Shown: positions 36,590 through 46,990 of the stretch, piece by piece | Position numbering within the stretch: position 1 is the stretch's first letter | How the letters are laid out: each line of letters starts with the position of its first letter | Origin: Brachypterus glaber | Lineage: Eukaryota > Arthropoda > Insecta > Coleoptera > Kateretidae | Assembly (NCBI GenBank): GCA_958510825.1 | Contig: OY294051.1 | Location: 2,728,001-2,792,000, forward strand | DNA: 64,000 bases | Direction: 5' to 3' | Position numbers and translations under genes: made by a program | The notes under the pieces: model-generated | Told to the model about the DNA's origin: nothing | What the model saw: only the letters and a program-made list of their open reading frames with translations | The model's database searches: none

Positions 36590-36919
36590 TTTTTCTATTT
36601 TGCGACTCTTATAAGCTCATAATCACACGCATTTTGCGTGTTCTTATAGGCCCATAAGAGGTCCGTACTTTTTGTTCTTTTGGGTTGGCAACAGACCTGG
36701 CCTATCGCTTGACGTTTTCCGTGCAAATGTCAATGTCGCTTTAAAGTTGAATTTTCTACAATATTTTGTGTGTAGGTTATTTTTACCATGTTAAAATTGT
36801 GGCTTGGCTAATTGCAGTAAAAAAGAGAAGAGATGACTATAAAATATATCAAAATATCATTTGTTCTTAGAATTTTAAACATGGTGTAAACTGTAATGCC
36901 CATCCAAAACAAAAATCCC
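36590..36919 (+). mobile_element. family C element, copy 3 (hairpin missing)
   Basis: Keeps the 5' part (CTTATAAGCTCATAATCACA) and the body to AAAACAAAAATCCCTAAA, then changes into an AAATAAAT run. The 3' hairpin is absent, so this copy is 3'-truncated. Confidence 0.75.
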
Positions 36920-37010
36920 TAAAAAATAAATAAATAATAAATAAATAAAAATATTTATTTCTTGTTCCCTTTGTAAGGGCATATCCACAGACTCGCATAA
37001 CAACATAGTA

Positions 37011-37090
37011 CATAAGAATGCGATGCCGTGATTGGCTTGATATGCCGCCATGTATCTTGTAAGCCAATCACTGCATCGCATTCTTATGTT
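37011..37090. repeat. inverted repeat with CCAAT-type cores
   Basis: ACATAAGAATGCGATG plus GTGATTGGCTT pairs with AAGCCAATCAC plus CATCGCATTCTTATGT, a stem of about 30 bp. Short open frames on both strands cross it. Confidence 0.7.
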
Positions 37091-38005
37091 TTATGTTCTT
37101 TATATACAGTTTAAGTCTTTTGAACAAAATGTATTAGATTATATTTGTGTTTATCATGACAACCTCAATTCAGCCATCTTGTTTGATATTTTAGTCGGTG
37201 GCGCCATCTGGCGGAAATTATTTAAATTTAAATGCAGACCTGTAATAATTAGTTTACTGGTCTCTATTTTTCATCACAGGGCAGTTCCTGGCGTGGAAAA
37301 CAGTGGGAAAATAAATCACGTACTTCCCAAACTTTATTAATACATGTAATGTGTGTATTACATATACAGTTGCGAATATAATTAATTAAAAGCCCCTAGA
37401 ACAAGCCAAAAACTTATTTGGGACTCTTCATGAATAAATCTTACTTCTTTTTTCAATGATGTAGCATTATATCCACGTTTAAGGGTTGTAAGGCGAAAAA
37501 TATAAGCGAATATTAATACCCGAGTTGAATCAAATAGATTCCCGATGTAGGTTCCATATGCTAAGAAATATTTTTCAATTTTGACAGGAATATTAGTCAA
37601 TAAGCAAGCTGTTTTTATTAGGGAATGTATGTGTATTTTTTATTAAACAGGGTTAAATACAATAAATCATAGAAAATTCTTATTTCTTTGATAAATTATG
37701 GTTTAACAATCAATGGGATCCAATAGTTTGAAGCCTATTTTGAAACAAAATACTAATGGGTTCTTAATTTCTACTATTTGTAACAATTATATTCAATATT
37801 CTCTTCATAAAATATAATATATTGTATATATTATAATACAAATATATATTATAATACAAAAAACGTAACTATAAAACCAACTTAAAACACGCAATGAATT
37901 TTTGTTCTCTAACTTGGTTTTTCAGTTCAGGCAAACAATAATAATAAAAAAATAAGCCTTATCCAACAATAGTTCTATATAAAACACATTTTAATTTTTT
38001 TATTA
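37091..38005. other. region downstream of the pyruvate-kinase-like gene
   Basis: AT-rich. For the - strand gene, AATAAA occurs directly after its stop (complement of 37999-38004) and again at the complement of 37614-37619, so the 3' UTR may be very short or about 390 bases. The 72-codon - strand frame at 37382-37600 is unrecognised. Confidence 0.45.
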
Positions 38006-39676
38006 TTAACTGTGTTTTGAAATAATTTCTTCTTTACTTTTCGAACTTTCGATCTGATCGAATTTAGATGCATAAAATATATTCATAGAATTAGTAAACC
38101 CTGTATCTGGTCGAGCAGCGTATACACTAACCAAAGTATCGCCCATTTTAACGTAACCAGAATATTTTGCATAGGTAATACCAAGTTGTATCCTTTGCTG
38201 TAAATCTGCTTGCCAGTTATTGTCATAAGGTTTAACATATATTATTGGATCTACTCCTCTATAAAGTCTGAGTTGTCTAGCTACTCTACCATGCCTGGTG
38301 AGGACAATAATAGGACATCTAGGTTTGTATCTGGATAAAATCTTCACACTTCTTCCTGAAGAAGTTATTACTATTATAGCAGCAGAGTTGCATTTTAAAG
38401 AAGCTTCAACTGCTGATAACATCAAAGCATAGATTGGTTCTTGAAGAAAGATTGTAGAAGAATCAATTATATCATGAAAAATTTGTCTTTGGTAAATTGC
38501 TGGGTTTGCTTCTTTAGCTATTTTATCAATTTCTATTAAGCATTTTACGTTACTAAGCTCTGATGGAAGTATAAACCCATCTACACCTTCCATAATGTTA
38601 TTAGCTATATTAGAAATTTCTGCTTTTGATACAGATTCTATATTTTGAATAATTGCATTTACTAAAACAGGTTTTCCAGCCTTCAAACATTGTCCTATCA
38701 CTGATTTTTCCGCTAGAAAAACTTTTTCTTTTGGTAACTCACACATCAATCTCTCACTTTCCATACAAACACCATCAGACAAGTTTAATATTCCTTCAAA
38801 ATTTTCAACCGCTTGTTCATTTTCTATTTTGGAGAATAATAATATTCCTGAACGTGCTTCTCTTATTATCGTTCTAATTTGAGTAAGACTTTCCTTTCGG
38901 AAAACATTGCTGATAAACACAACATCAACACCTTGTTCGATTGCAAAATCAACCAGCTCCTCATCAGCAGGTGATAAATTTGGCAACAAAGCACCAGGAA
39001 AGTTAACTGTCGATTGACTGGCTATTTCACCAGCTTTTTCAACTATACATTTTACTATGCTCTCACAAATTTTTATAGCAGATAATCTGACTTCTCCATT
39101 ATTAAATAAAACAGAATCTCCTTTTTGTATGACGTCAGTTAAATGTGGATAGTCTACATAAATCTTATCTTTGGTGACGTAGTCAGCATATTCTTTTTCT
39201 GTGGTTAGTAGAACACTATCACCTTCTTCTAAGCATATTTTATCTGCTTTTGAGTCTTTAAAACTTCCTATTTTGACTTCTGGACCGTTTACTTCCAAAG
39301 CTATAGCTAAAGGATTTAACCTGCCTATTTTCTGGCTGTAATGGTCATTAATGGCTCTAATTTTTGAGAGTAACTCCATAGTTTTCTGCTTTTCATTCTT
39401 GTCAAAGCTTTTTATTTTAATTCTAATGCAAGATGTGCGATTTTCAAGTAAACCCTCTAAAAAATCGCAAGTATTGTAACTGGGTAAGGTGCAAATGAGT
39501 TGCACAGCTCTAAATGGAGGTATTTTTGATTTTATATTCAGATTTACCATGTGGTCTAAATTATTATGGGCGTAAGCGGCTTTAAGTTGGCTGATTGGTA
39601 CTTTTCCATGTTCTGTGCTGTAAAAGTCCACCATCCACGGTAATTTTGGACATCGTGTATGATTATAATAGTTCAT
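38006..39676 (-). CDS. pyruvate-kinase-like protein, probable pseudoenzyme
   Basis: An uninterrupted 556-residue single exon, close to the usual pyruvate kinase length (about 530). Family landmarks run in order: RAVQLICTLPS (56-66), LAIALEVNGPEVKIG (123-137), VNFPGALLPNLSPADEE (224-240), FSKIENEQAVENFEGIL (281-297), KAGKPVLVNA (332-341), and in the C-domain AVEASLKCNSAAIIVITSSG (422-441), RYKPRCPIIVLTR and ARPDTGFTNSM. The catalytic Lys and the metal-binding Glu in SKIE survive (K283, E285). Elsewhere the chemistry is lost. The NFSH potassium site is replaced by lysines (RIKIKS). The LDTKGPEIR segment is LEVNGPEVK. The ARGDLG loop with the metal-binding Asp is ESERLM. The CATQML loop lacks its Thr. 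Cytosolic glycolytic catalysis is therefore unlikely. Insects carry several divergent, often male-germline pyruvate kinase paralogues (family knowledge), and this looks like one. The intact frame argues against a dead pseudogene. Confidence 0.85.
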   Translation of the reverse strand: MNYYNHTRCPKLPWMVDFYSTEHGKVPISQLKAAYAHNNLDHMVNLNIKSKIPPFRAVQLICTLPSYNTCDFLEGLLENRTSCIRIKIKSFDKNEKQKTMELLSKIRAINDHYSQKIGRLNPLAIALEVNGPEVKIGSFKDSKADKICLEEGDSVLLTTEKEYADYVTKDKIYVDYPHLTDVIQKGDSVLFNNGEVRLSAIKICESIVKCIVEKAGEIASQSTVNFPGALLPNLSPADEELVDFAIEQGVDVVFISNVFRKESLTQIRTIIREARSGILLFSKIENEQAVENFEGILNLSDGVCMESERLMCELPKEKVFLAEKSVIGQCLKAGKPVLVNAIIQNIESVSKAEISNIANNIMEGVDGFILPSELSNVKCLIEIDKIAKEANPAIYQRQIFHDIIDSSTIFLQEPIYALMLSAVEASLKCNSAAIIVITSSGRSVKILSRYKPRCPIIVLTRHGRVARQLRLYRGVDPIIYVKPYDNNWQADLQQRIQLGITYAKYSGYVKMGDTLVSVYAARPDTGFTNSMNIFYASKFDQIESSKSKEEIISKHS

Positions 39677-39947
39677 GTTTTTGTAAAAAAAGGTATTGCT
39701 AGAATTTTGGTAAAATGGTCTAATATAACTTATTTTCTTCTACAAAAATTTTAATCTATCATAGTTTTTATTTAAAATGACATAATTTTGACAGTACTAT
39801 CAAACCTTGGTCTTGCAAGCAAAGGGTCTCAAAAAAAGATTGACTTTTAGTATGACTTGGGAAATTTTCATTCGAATAGACTTAATAATGCGTAGATACA
39901 ATAATTTTAGATTTACCAACAAAAAATTAAATTGAAAATTGATTAAA

Positions 39948-40521
39948 ATTATGTTTTCTTCAAGCTTACTAAAATGTTCATATTTTATAACTAAACACAC
40001 TAGTTAGAAGTGATTTATTTTTTACAGTAAAAAAATAAGTTAGTTAGCAAAACCACCACTGGCGGCAGCACTCTTTGACTTTGATGACAGCCATACTTCA
40101 AACTTGTTTGTTTATTATGTAAACAGGTGGCTGACTCGAGATTCTGTGCAAAAACCTTGTGTGAAATTGATTAAAAATGGTTTATACACCTACCTACGAA
40201 ATTGCTAATTCTACATTAGACAACTTACCATCGAAATTGCGAAAAGTGTACGATTTAGCCTACGAAAAAAAATTAAAATGAGCCAAGGAAGGTTTAAGTA
40301 TATTTCGAAAAGGTTTTATTGGCCTATTTTAATAAAAAAAAGCATACTTTATTACTGAATAAATCAAATTCAAAAATTAATATTTAAAAAAATATATAGG
40401 ATGCTTGAAGAAAAAATAGTATGTTTCACTCAGAAGAAAAGTGCCTTTTTTACTCGTCTGTAGCACAAAATTGTAAAAAAAAGCTTCACTTTCCCTCTTA
40501 GTAAAACAATATACTATTTTT
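39948..40521 (+). mobile_element. family L element with recombinase remnant and terminal hairpin
   Basis: 5' module 39948-40176 matches 24137-24391. It is followed by a broken recombinase-like frame (40177-40330) and then an AATAGT-class hairpin at 40415-40518. The body-side arm is AATAGTATGTTTCACTCAGA, and the outer arm (complement) is AATAGTATATTGTTTTACTA then AGAGGGAAAGTG. It appears to be an internally deleted copy of an autonomous transposon: promoter, start codon and first domain at one end, hairpin terminus at the other. Confidence 0.6.
40177..40330 (+). pseudogene. N-terminal remnant of a tyrosine-recombinase-like ORF
   Basis: From the ATG at 40177 the first frame encodes 34 residues, including LDNLPSKLRKVYDLAYEKK, and stops at 40281. 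In another frame 40307-40330 encodes EKVLLAYF. Together these two blocks, in this order and spacing, resemble the N-terminal core-binding (SAM-like) domain of the tyrosine recombinases found in many insect transposons (pattern LP-K-...-Y...Y..F..W...-ENVLLAYF; from memory). A stop and at least one frameshift separate the blocks and the catalytic domain is absent, so no protein can be made. Confidence 0.5.
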
Positions 40522-40981
40522 AAATAAGGTTTTGCTGTTTTGTTGGCAGCAGTGATTTTTATCTAGAAATTCTCATGGAATAGCAAAAAAAACATGCATA
40601 TTAAAACAAAGCGTCAGTCCTTGAATGTAACATGCCCTCAATCCATCAAATTATTGATCACTGATCACTAATCGCCAACAAAATAACACGAAATCAGATT
40701 TTTTCAACAATGCCACCCTCTCAGTATTAAAAGTTTTAGTTCCAGATATAACCCCGATAATTTTTCCCTAACATCCTGTCCGAATTGTTAAAAAAGGAGA
40801 ACCGCCCCCAGTCGATTTTTATGTTGATTTTTACTATGCTGAATGTGCTGTGATAGATTTGTACTTCTGGCCCCAATGTTTGATTAAAATAGCTAATATG
40901 TTCTACACTGAGAGGACGGTATATGCAGTGTCGGACTGGGCAGCCTGAGACAAGTGAGATATTAATATTAATAATAATAAT
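40522..40981. other. intergenic, nothing recognised
   Basis: AT-rich with moderately mixed composition at 40600-40930. No gene; an AAT run immediately precedes the next element (40961-40983). Confidence 0.45.
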
Positions 40982-41284
40982 AATAGTTATTTATGGTTCT
41001 AGTGGGTAAAGTAAGATATTGCCCATAAGAAAATAAACCTGTGAGGCGTCAGAGGACAATATCGGTTTACCCATGAGTGCCATACAAGGTTTTATCTAAT
41101 AAATAGCTAGGAATTCATATTTTTATTAAAAATTTAATGACATTAAAAAGAAAATAATTTGACAACTGACAGTTGAGTGGGCAAAATAAATAATTATCCA
41201 CTCAATAAAGTAAAAGCCACTCGGGGGTTATTATTGAGTATATCTATTTAAAATACAGCTTATTATCTGTATGTATTGGATAAC
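40982..41284 (-). mobile_element. family D hairpin element, copy 2
   Basis: Reads AATAGTTATTTATGGTTCT then AGTGGGTAAAG from its outer end. The hairpin is shortened in the middle (ATAAACCTGTGAGGCGTCAG) compared with copies 1 and 3. The body ends ATACAGCTTATTATCTGTAT. Confidence 0.75.
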
Positions 41285-41487
41285 TACATTTATTTCAAAA
41301 ATATTACCGAATATGACTTTGTAACCGTTTGCAAAATACAGGGAGCCTTTAATAAAGTATTTATTTCTTTTTATATGAATATATACTTCTTCTTCCTTAT
41401 ATTCTTTTTCTTCTTATTGTTATTTTGGTGTTATTTTTTTTATTTTGAGAACATGTTGTCAGGTATATCTTTTCATTTACCAAAAAG

Positions 41488-41533
41488 TCCAAAATGATCA
41501 AAATTTGCGTTACGTAATACTTGAACGTTCCCT
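41488..41533 (-). repeat. solitary family A end, extended type
   Basis: TCCAAAATGATCAAAATTTG, then CGTTACGTAATACTTGAACG and TTCCCT. It matches the 4918 and 15419 copies over the whole 46 bp. Confidence 0.7.
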
Positions 41534-41554
41534 TATACAATACATTGCTACACT

Positions 41555-41910
41555 CTATTGTCGTCGTATGAGTAATTCTGAAGTGAGAGATACCCAGTCT
41601 TCTAGACAACTCTTTAAAAATCAATAAAATTTCCAAAAATCAAATTTATATTTTTTGAAATTATTAATCAAAAAATTCTTACATTCTTTATGTTACACAA
41701 TACAATCCTACCCTCTGTTCCCGTATGAGTAACCCTGGCGTGAGAGATACCCGGCATGGTAGACAGGGGTGGCAGCGCGTGGACGAATCCTTGGGGCACG
41801 CCGCAACGGTCCCGCCGAAGCGACCGCTCCGGCCAAGCTTCTGGGTTTAGTTGATGGTCGAACGATGGGTTACCGAAATGGGAAGAAGGGCTGCATGTCT
41901 CTTCCATAAA
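41555..41910. other. GC-rich island with a duplicated motif
   Basis: 41700-41905 is strikingly GC-rich for this window (GGCACGCCGCAACGGTCCCG, GCGACCGCTCCGGCCAAGC). The segment CGTATGAGTAACCCTGGCGT...GAGAGATACCC (41720-41752) occurs in a more degraded, AT-rich form at 41565-41600. The - strand frame over it (79 codons) is open, but I recognise no domain. It could be a foreign or retrotransposon-derived piece, or a regulatory CpG-like patch. Confidence 0.4.
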
Positions 41911-41950
41911 AGGACAAATTTCAAAGATTCATCTTCAGCATTCTAAAATA

Positions 41951-42466
41951 TTATTTTTAAGTACTAGTTTCATAACATACGTTTTTAGCGCACGAGTACA
42001 AGTTTAGAAAACGAGCCGCTTGCTGCGAGTTTTCTAAAGACTAGTGCTCTAAAAACGTGTTATGAAACAAATACTTTATACAATTTTTTCTATTTTGCTC
42101 TAAAATTTAAAAAACTTACATTTAAATTGATGACTGATTTAGGGATTTTTGTTTTGGGTTGGCATTACAGTTTACACTATGCTTAACATTCTAAGAAGAA
42201 ATGATATTTTGATATATTTTACAGTCATCTCTTCTTTTTTCACTGCAATTAACCAGTCCACAATTTTAACAAGGTAAAAAATAACCCAAACACAAAATTT
42301 TGTAAAAAATTAAACTTTAAATCGACATTGACATTTGCACGCAAAACGTCAAGAGATAGGCTTTTGTATGTTGCCAACCCAACAGAAAAAAAGTAGAGAC
42401 CTCTTATGGGCCTATAACACGCAAAATGCGTGTGATTATGAGCTTATAAGAGTCGCAAAATAGAAA
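41951..42466 (-). mobile_element. family C hairpin element, copy 4
   Basis: Inverted copy with the hairpin at its left (GTACTAGTTTCATAACATAC ... GTTATGAAAC) and the 5' end at the right (CTTATAAGAGTCGCAAAATA). The outermost AATAGT has decayed to ATTATTTTTA. Confidence 0.75.
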
Positions 42467-42879
42467 AAAATTATTTGTTTATTGACGGTTTCATTATTTT
42501 CGTTTCAAGTATGCCTAAAAATTTAGCACAAAAGTTTATGCATATTTTTTTTACTTTTTGACCTAATATCAGCTATAAAATCTATTTTTAAATCTCTTAT
42601 TTTTTTATTAACAAATGAAAATCGTTTTTGTGGCGTAGCCCCCCCATTCAAACGAAGAGAATACAATTCTGACAAAAAATATACCTTAAAAGCTTTAAAA
42701 CCCCTAAAAATCGGCCAAAAAAAATACTGGATGTGGTTTGGCAGCTTAGTAAAAACTATCTGACATTTGTTATGCATTAATACTCAAGAACTACTTTATT
42801 TTTTACAAAAAATTAAATAAAACACATCAAAGTTTGAGGCAAAATTGTTTTAAGTCTCACACATTTTTGCGTCTAGGAA
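42467..42879. other. intergenic, nothing recognised
   Basis: AT-rich. An 84-codon - strand frame (42523-42777) is Lys/Phe-rich without a recognisable domain. Confidence 0.45.
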
Positions 42880-43070
42880 CGCCTCTGGATAGATTCAAAA
42901 AAATAAATCAAGATAAGCTAATTGCCTTTATTAATACTAGTATACATGGAAAACATAGAGGCTCTAGCTCAAAGGTTACCAGAGTTATAAATTAAAAACC
43001 TTATTTTTAGAACCATTTTAAATGGTAGTAACTGTTTTTTATATTTTTTGATGTAGAATCATCCCCTTTA
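42880..43070 (-). repeat. fragment of family I element
   Basis: Shares GAACGCCTCTGGATAGATTC, TATTAATACTAGTATACATG and TTTTTGATGTAGAATCA with 27021-27752. Confidence 0.6.
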
Positions 43071-43107
43071 TTTAATGAGAAGAGACTGCAAGTACCGTGT
43101 ATGTATG

Positions 43108-43358
43108 CATCGAACTAACAACTCTTCTTTCTAGAATACGCATACCGTTAATATAAAGTATCGCCAACATCTCGGTTTGTTTGTAAACAAATAGTAGGTA
43201 TATTCAGGCCTGAACAATAACAATTACCAGTTATTGTTGTCTCTGTTAGAACAAAGCTGTGCGAGTAAGAAGACAAATGTATATGTTGGCTACGTTTTTG
43301 TCAGTTTTTACAAATGAAATGCCTATTCTAGAGAGAAGAGTTATTAGTTCGTTGATGT
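43108..43358 (-). mobile_element. hAT-like MITE, family B copy 5
   Basis: Starts CATCGAACTAACAACTC and ends GAGTTATTAGTTCGTTG, in the same orientation as copy 1. The central palindrome has lost a few bases. Confidence 0.8.
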
Positions 43359-44279
43359 AAATATCAACGATGAAAATGATTTATAGCCCAGCATCGATCA
43401 GAATTACTTTTCATCAAGTATAGTTTTAGCTAGGGTTCATATGTCATTCATTCATACGCGGCGCTTATTCATGCTTTTTGTGTCCCGATGCAAATAGAAA
43501 ATATAGGGGGAAATTGCATAATGGAAACTGATAGATTTTCATTTGATAATTAAATTGGAAAATCTCCTGCAACAATGCTACCCCTTGATCCAAGGGCCTT
43601 GAATCAACAAGAATGATGGCATTCTTAGGTAGAACAGTACCTACTTGGATTTTTCTTGTTTACAAACCTAATTTTTTACCTTTAAAAGAATAGGTAATTT
43701 TACGAAAAAGTTCAGTTAGTTACTGAATATACTACGGCGGCCATATTTAAGTACACAATTTTTTTACGAGATGACATTACTGGCAGGCGGTGAAATTTAT
43801 AGACGTAAATTACTTATAGATAATTATTTTTAACATGCTTGATTTTTAGTGTAGAAGAATAGTTTGTTTAGTCAGTCTTGTTAGTCACGGAATTAAAAAA
43901 AATATATTCATTCAAAATTAATGGTATTTTTTATGTTTAAAGCACCAAAAAGTCCAAACAATTTTTGAATTATTAACAATACCTCAAAAAAGGTCACAAA
44001 TTGCATGGGGCAACAAGATGATTTGTCAAAAAATGGACAATAATAAATTTAAGTCGAAATTTAAAAACGTTATCAGGTTTTTTTTATTAGCAATGGGTAT
44101 TTTCTATTTTACTTAGCTAATACCGAGGTTAATATCTATGCAAAAGTCAGTATCTTTAATTTTAAATTTTTAAAAGAAAATCTATGTTAAAAATATTAAA
44201 GAAAAATAAACTTTAAAATAATTTCCTAAAAACTAAAGAAAAATTTCTAGTTCTTACCATATTTCAAATTATTTTCAAT
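43359..44279. other. intergenic, nothing recognised
   Basis: AT-rich with no supported gene or recurrent repeat. Confidence 0.5.
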
Positions 44280-44960
44280 TATTTTGCATCAGTCTACCCT
44301 GAATTTGTGTAAATATTTACGATTTGGGTCAATCTATTCATACTGATGAAAAAATTCGTTCCAATCCAAGAAAAATAAAAAAAAAATGGATTTTTATTAT
44401 TGAAAAGGAAATTATTGCCTTTAGTAAATTGCATGGCTAACCTGTTTATCGACATTAGGGCATTTCCAAAAATACGTTTCTTGTTTAAAGTCCCTTCTTT
44501 CTCTCATGTTGTAAAGAATACCATTACAAAATTCTGTACCAAATTTTAGCTTAAAAAAATAAATTAGGTTCCGCCCACCTTCATTTGAAAATGGGAAAAT
44601 TTAAAAATTATACATTTTTTTATAGGGCACGATTATTTTTATTCAAATATATCTGATATGCTATCTCATGCAAAAAGCCCAAATACAAACCTGTGCCAAA
44701 TTTCAACTGATTTAAAAATTAAAAAATATTCCAGTTTTTAATATTTTTTTAGCTAAAATTTGGCACAAAATTTTATTTCGATTTTAAACTAAATTATAAC
44801 AGTTAATTATTTTTTTTGATTTTCAGATGAAGTAAGTGCATGCCAAATATTGTTTGCTTGACCTGAAATTTGGCACAGAATTTTGTTATGGTACTTTTCA
44901 CGATACAGGGGCGAACTTAAAATTTTCAAAAACGTGTTTTAAGAAATACCCTATTGGAAA
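44280..44960. repeat. degenerate tandem region with AAATTTGGCACA words
   Basis: Variants of AAATTTGGCACAAAATTTT, in one or the other orientation, occur near 44523, 44690, 44757 and 44865, separated by roughly 65-170 bp of low-complexity sequence. Probably an old tandem or nested repeat. Confidence 0.4.
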
Positions 44961-45244
44961 TTGATTGTTCACTTGTCGCGTGGTCATTTGTCTATTTTGT
45001 CAGAGGGTTGTAAATTTTAGAAAGTGGGACAAACTGTGACTAAAAGTTTTACAGTTTATTATGGGTCAATTTCAAGTTCTGTTAGGCTAGTTTTTCGAAA
45101 ACGGAATTATATTTTTAGATAAGGAAAATACTGTTGCCAACAAAGGAACACTTTCCCACATCATAAGAGCTTAAAAGAGGAAAAGTTTTGTAAAAAAAAA
45201 AAATAAGAAATGTTTTTTTTTTTGTTTTTATCGGTGTTAAAATT

Positions 45245-45497
45245 TTCACAGAAAAAAATAATTCCTTGAACCAAGGACACGTGTCTTTCTATATTTTCAA
45301 ACCCATATTCTCTTAAATATTTTTGAAATAAAGGTCCTTGAAAAAAGAGCACGGTTTTTTAAGATCCCCGAAATTCATTCAAGGATATTTACTTTGGTTT
45401 AAAGAATTGCTAGCCTTGAAATAAGAGAATATGGCTCTGAATATATCGAAAGTCACGTGACCTTGGTTCAAGGAATCCTTTTTTTGTGTGTGATTTC
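45245..45497. mobile_element. foldback element with CACGTG in both arms
   Basis: ATTCCTTGAACCAAGGACAC plus GTG (45261-45283) is mirrored by CACGTGACCTTGGTTCAAGG (45453-45472). CCATATTCTCTTA is mirrored by TAAGAGAATATGG further in. The arms are about 80 bp. Two open frames on the - strand are by-products. Confidence 0.65.
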
Positions 45498-45637
45498 CAA
45501 GCTAATTTTTGTGTAAATCTGTAGGTCTGTCTAGAAAATTTGTGCCCATGATAACTCGAGAAAGCTTTGAGATAAAAGCTTAAAACTTTGACCATAGCTT
45601 CTTACTAGTATACTCACTCAAGTTCTAAGCTGGAATT

Positions 45638-46302
45638 ATTTTTGTCTACGACTGCTTTAGAATGTAAGCAAATACACACAGTTTTCAAACACAGAATAAA
45701 TCCATTCTAGCTCTAGATACGGTATGAATATTCCGTATCAAGTGTTATAATGAGCACATATAGTGCCATCTCTTTTTTATAAAAGTAAAGAAAACTGTAG
45801 CAAAATTAGCAAAAATATATATATTTTACCATGAAATATTAAATAATTTAATGCAATTTAAAGTTTTGCGTTAAAATTACATAAAGTTTATTAGTTTTTA
45901 TTAATATTTGACCAGTTTTTTATCAATTTTGTTCAAAAAATTAAAACTGCTCCATCTATAGTTAAATATCTGACATAACCTTCAATTTTTGTCATAAAAT
46001 TAAATAAAAATCTTTTTTTAAGTACTGATTTGATAAAATTATTAAATAACATTAATTGCTTTATTTAAAAATAGGTGTTTTGTTGTATTTGCAATATCGA
46101 GTCACAAAAAACATTGTTTATAACCTTGTCCGCAGTTTAAAGCCATACAGTGTTTCATATTTGCAGTCGAAGAAAAAGTATAGTCTACAACACGTATTGA
46201 ATAGTCATTCCGCGCTCGCGGGACCGTCATACTCTCCTGCTGGCTCGAATGACAAACTTTCCTCTCGCGCGAAATATTGTCTATTCCATACTAGTTATAG
46301 AA
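45638..46302 (+). mobile_element. family J hairpin element, copy 1
   Basis: Nearly identical over about 665 bp to 56798-57512 in the opposite orientation. It begins TTTTTGTCTACGACTGC and ends in a nested hairpin (CGGGACCGTCATACTC ... GGCTCGAATGACAAACTTTC). The outer terminus has decayed after ACTAGTTATAGAAC. A 100-codon frame (46056-46358) crosses the body and hairpin, and its equivalent is open in copy 2, but it resembles no known protein. Confidence 0.75.
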
Positions 46303-46846
46303 CTGGTATAACTTGGTTGTACAAAGAATCAAAAAATTTTGTGAATTTTCGTTTTTGAAATTTGTATTTATTTAATTTTTGTAAAAATAGGGGAAAGCAT
46401 TGTTTTGGTGACAGCCATTATCATTTCCCTAGCCTACTCTGATAAATATATAGCAATAATTTAGTCGTTCGATCAATCCGGCCAAAATTGGTCAACGAAT
46501 AAACTTCTAGTCGACTAATTTTTCCGCCTTTCTGCCCATTCAAATTCAAACAATTGATTATAAAATATCGATTTTGACTTTGTATGGTCATTTTATCCCA
46601 AAAAATAAAAACATCTGGCATCGTTCCTGTATAAAAAAAATAATCTCTGGATATGAGTTATTGCTATAAAATTTTATTGTACACTCTCCATAACTCAAAA
46701 ACGTCCCAGGTTTATGGCTAGCTAATTAAATTAATTTACAGAAGCTAATTAAATTAATTTACAGAAAAATTATCTGTGTAACACAGACTGTGTTTACTAA
46801 TAGAATTCGAAAAGTTATGAAAATTTAAAAAATTTTGTAACTATAA
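46303..46846. other. intergenic, nothing recognised
   Basis: Contains a 23-bp direct repeat at 46723-46769 (GCTAATTAAATTAATTTACA twice). No gene. Confidence 0.5.
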
Positions 46847-46990
46847 AATAGTTATTTATATACGAAGGGACTAAACTGGCTGTTTTAGTCCCGTTGCATG
46901 AGTGTTTCTTGAGCAAGCGTAGCGAGCGAGGGAAACAGAAATGCAAGGGACTAAAACAGCCACGTTTAGTCCTGAGGTATATACACTATT
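46847..46990 (-). repeat. AATAGT-class hairpin, lone copy
   Basis: The outer arm AATAGTTATTTATATACGAA then GGGACTAAAC is at the left. The body-side arm (complement) AATAGTGTATATACCTCAGG then ACTAAAC is at the right, next to a GTCCTGCAAAA-type flank. The stem carries GGCTGTTTTAGTCCC on both sides and the loop GAGCAAGCGTAGCGAGCGAG. Both arms start AATAGT and differ by three bases before TATAC. Confidence 0.65.

Noticed and set aside
38653..38877. 74-codon + strand frame
   Set aside because: Antisense shadow of the pyruvate-kinase-like gene.
38006..39676. Pyruvate kinase gene as a processed pseudogene
   Set aside because: It is intronless, but the 556-codon frame is intact and structural motifs are retained, so a working pseudoenzyme is likelier. 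No flanking poly(A) tail was found.
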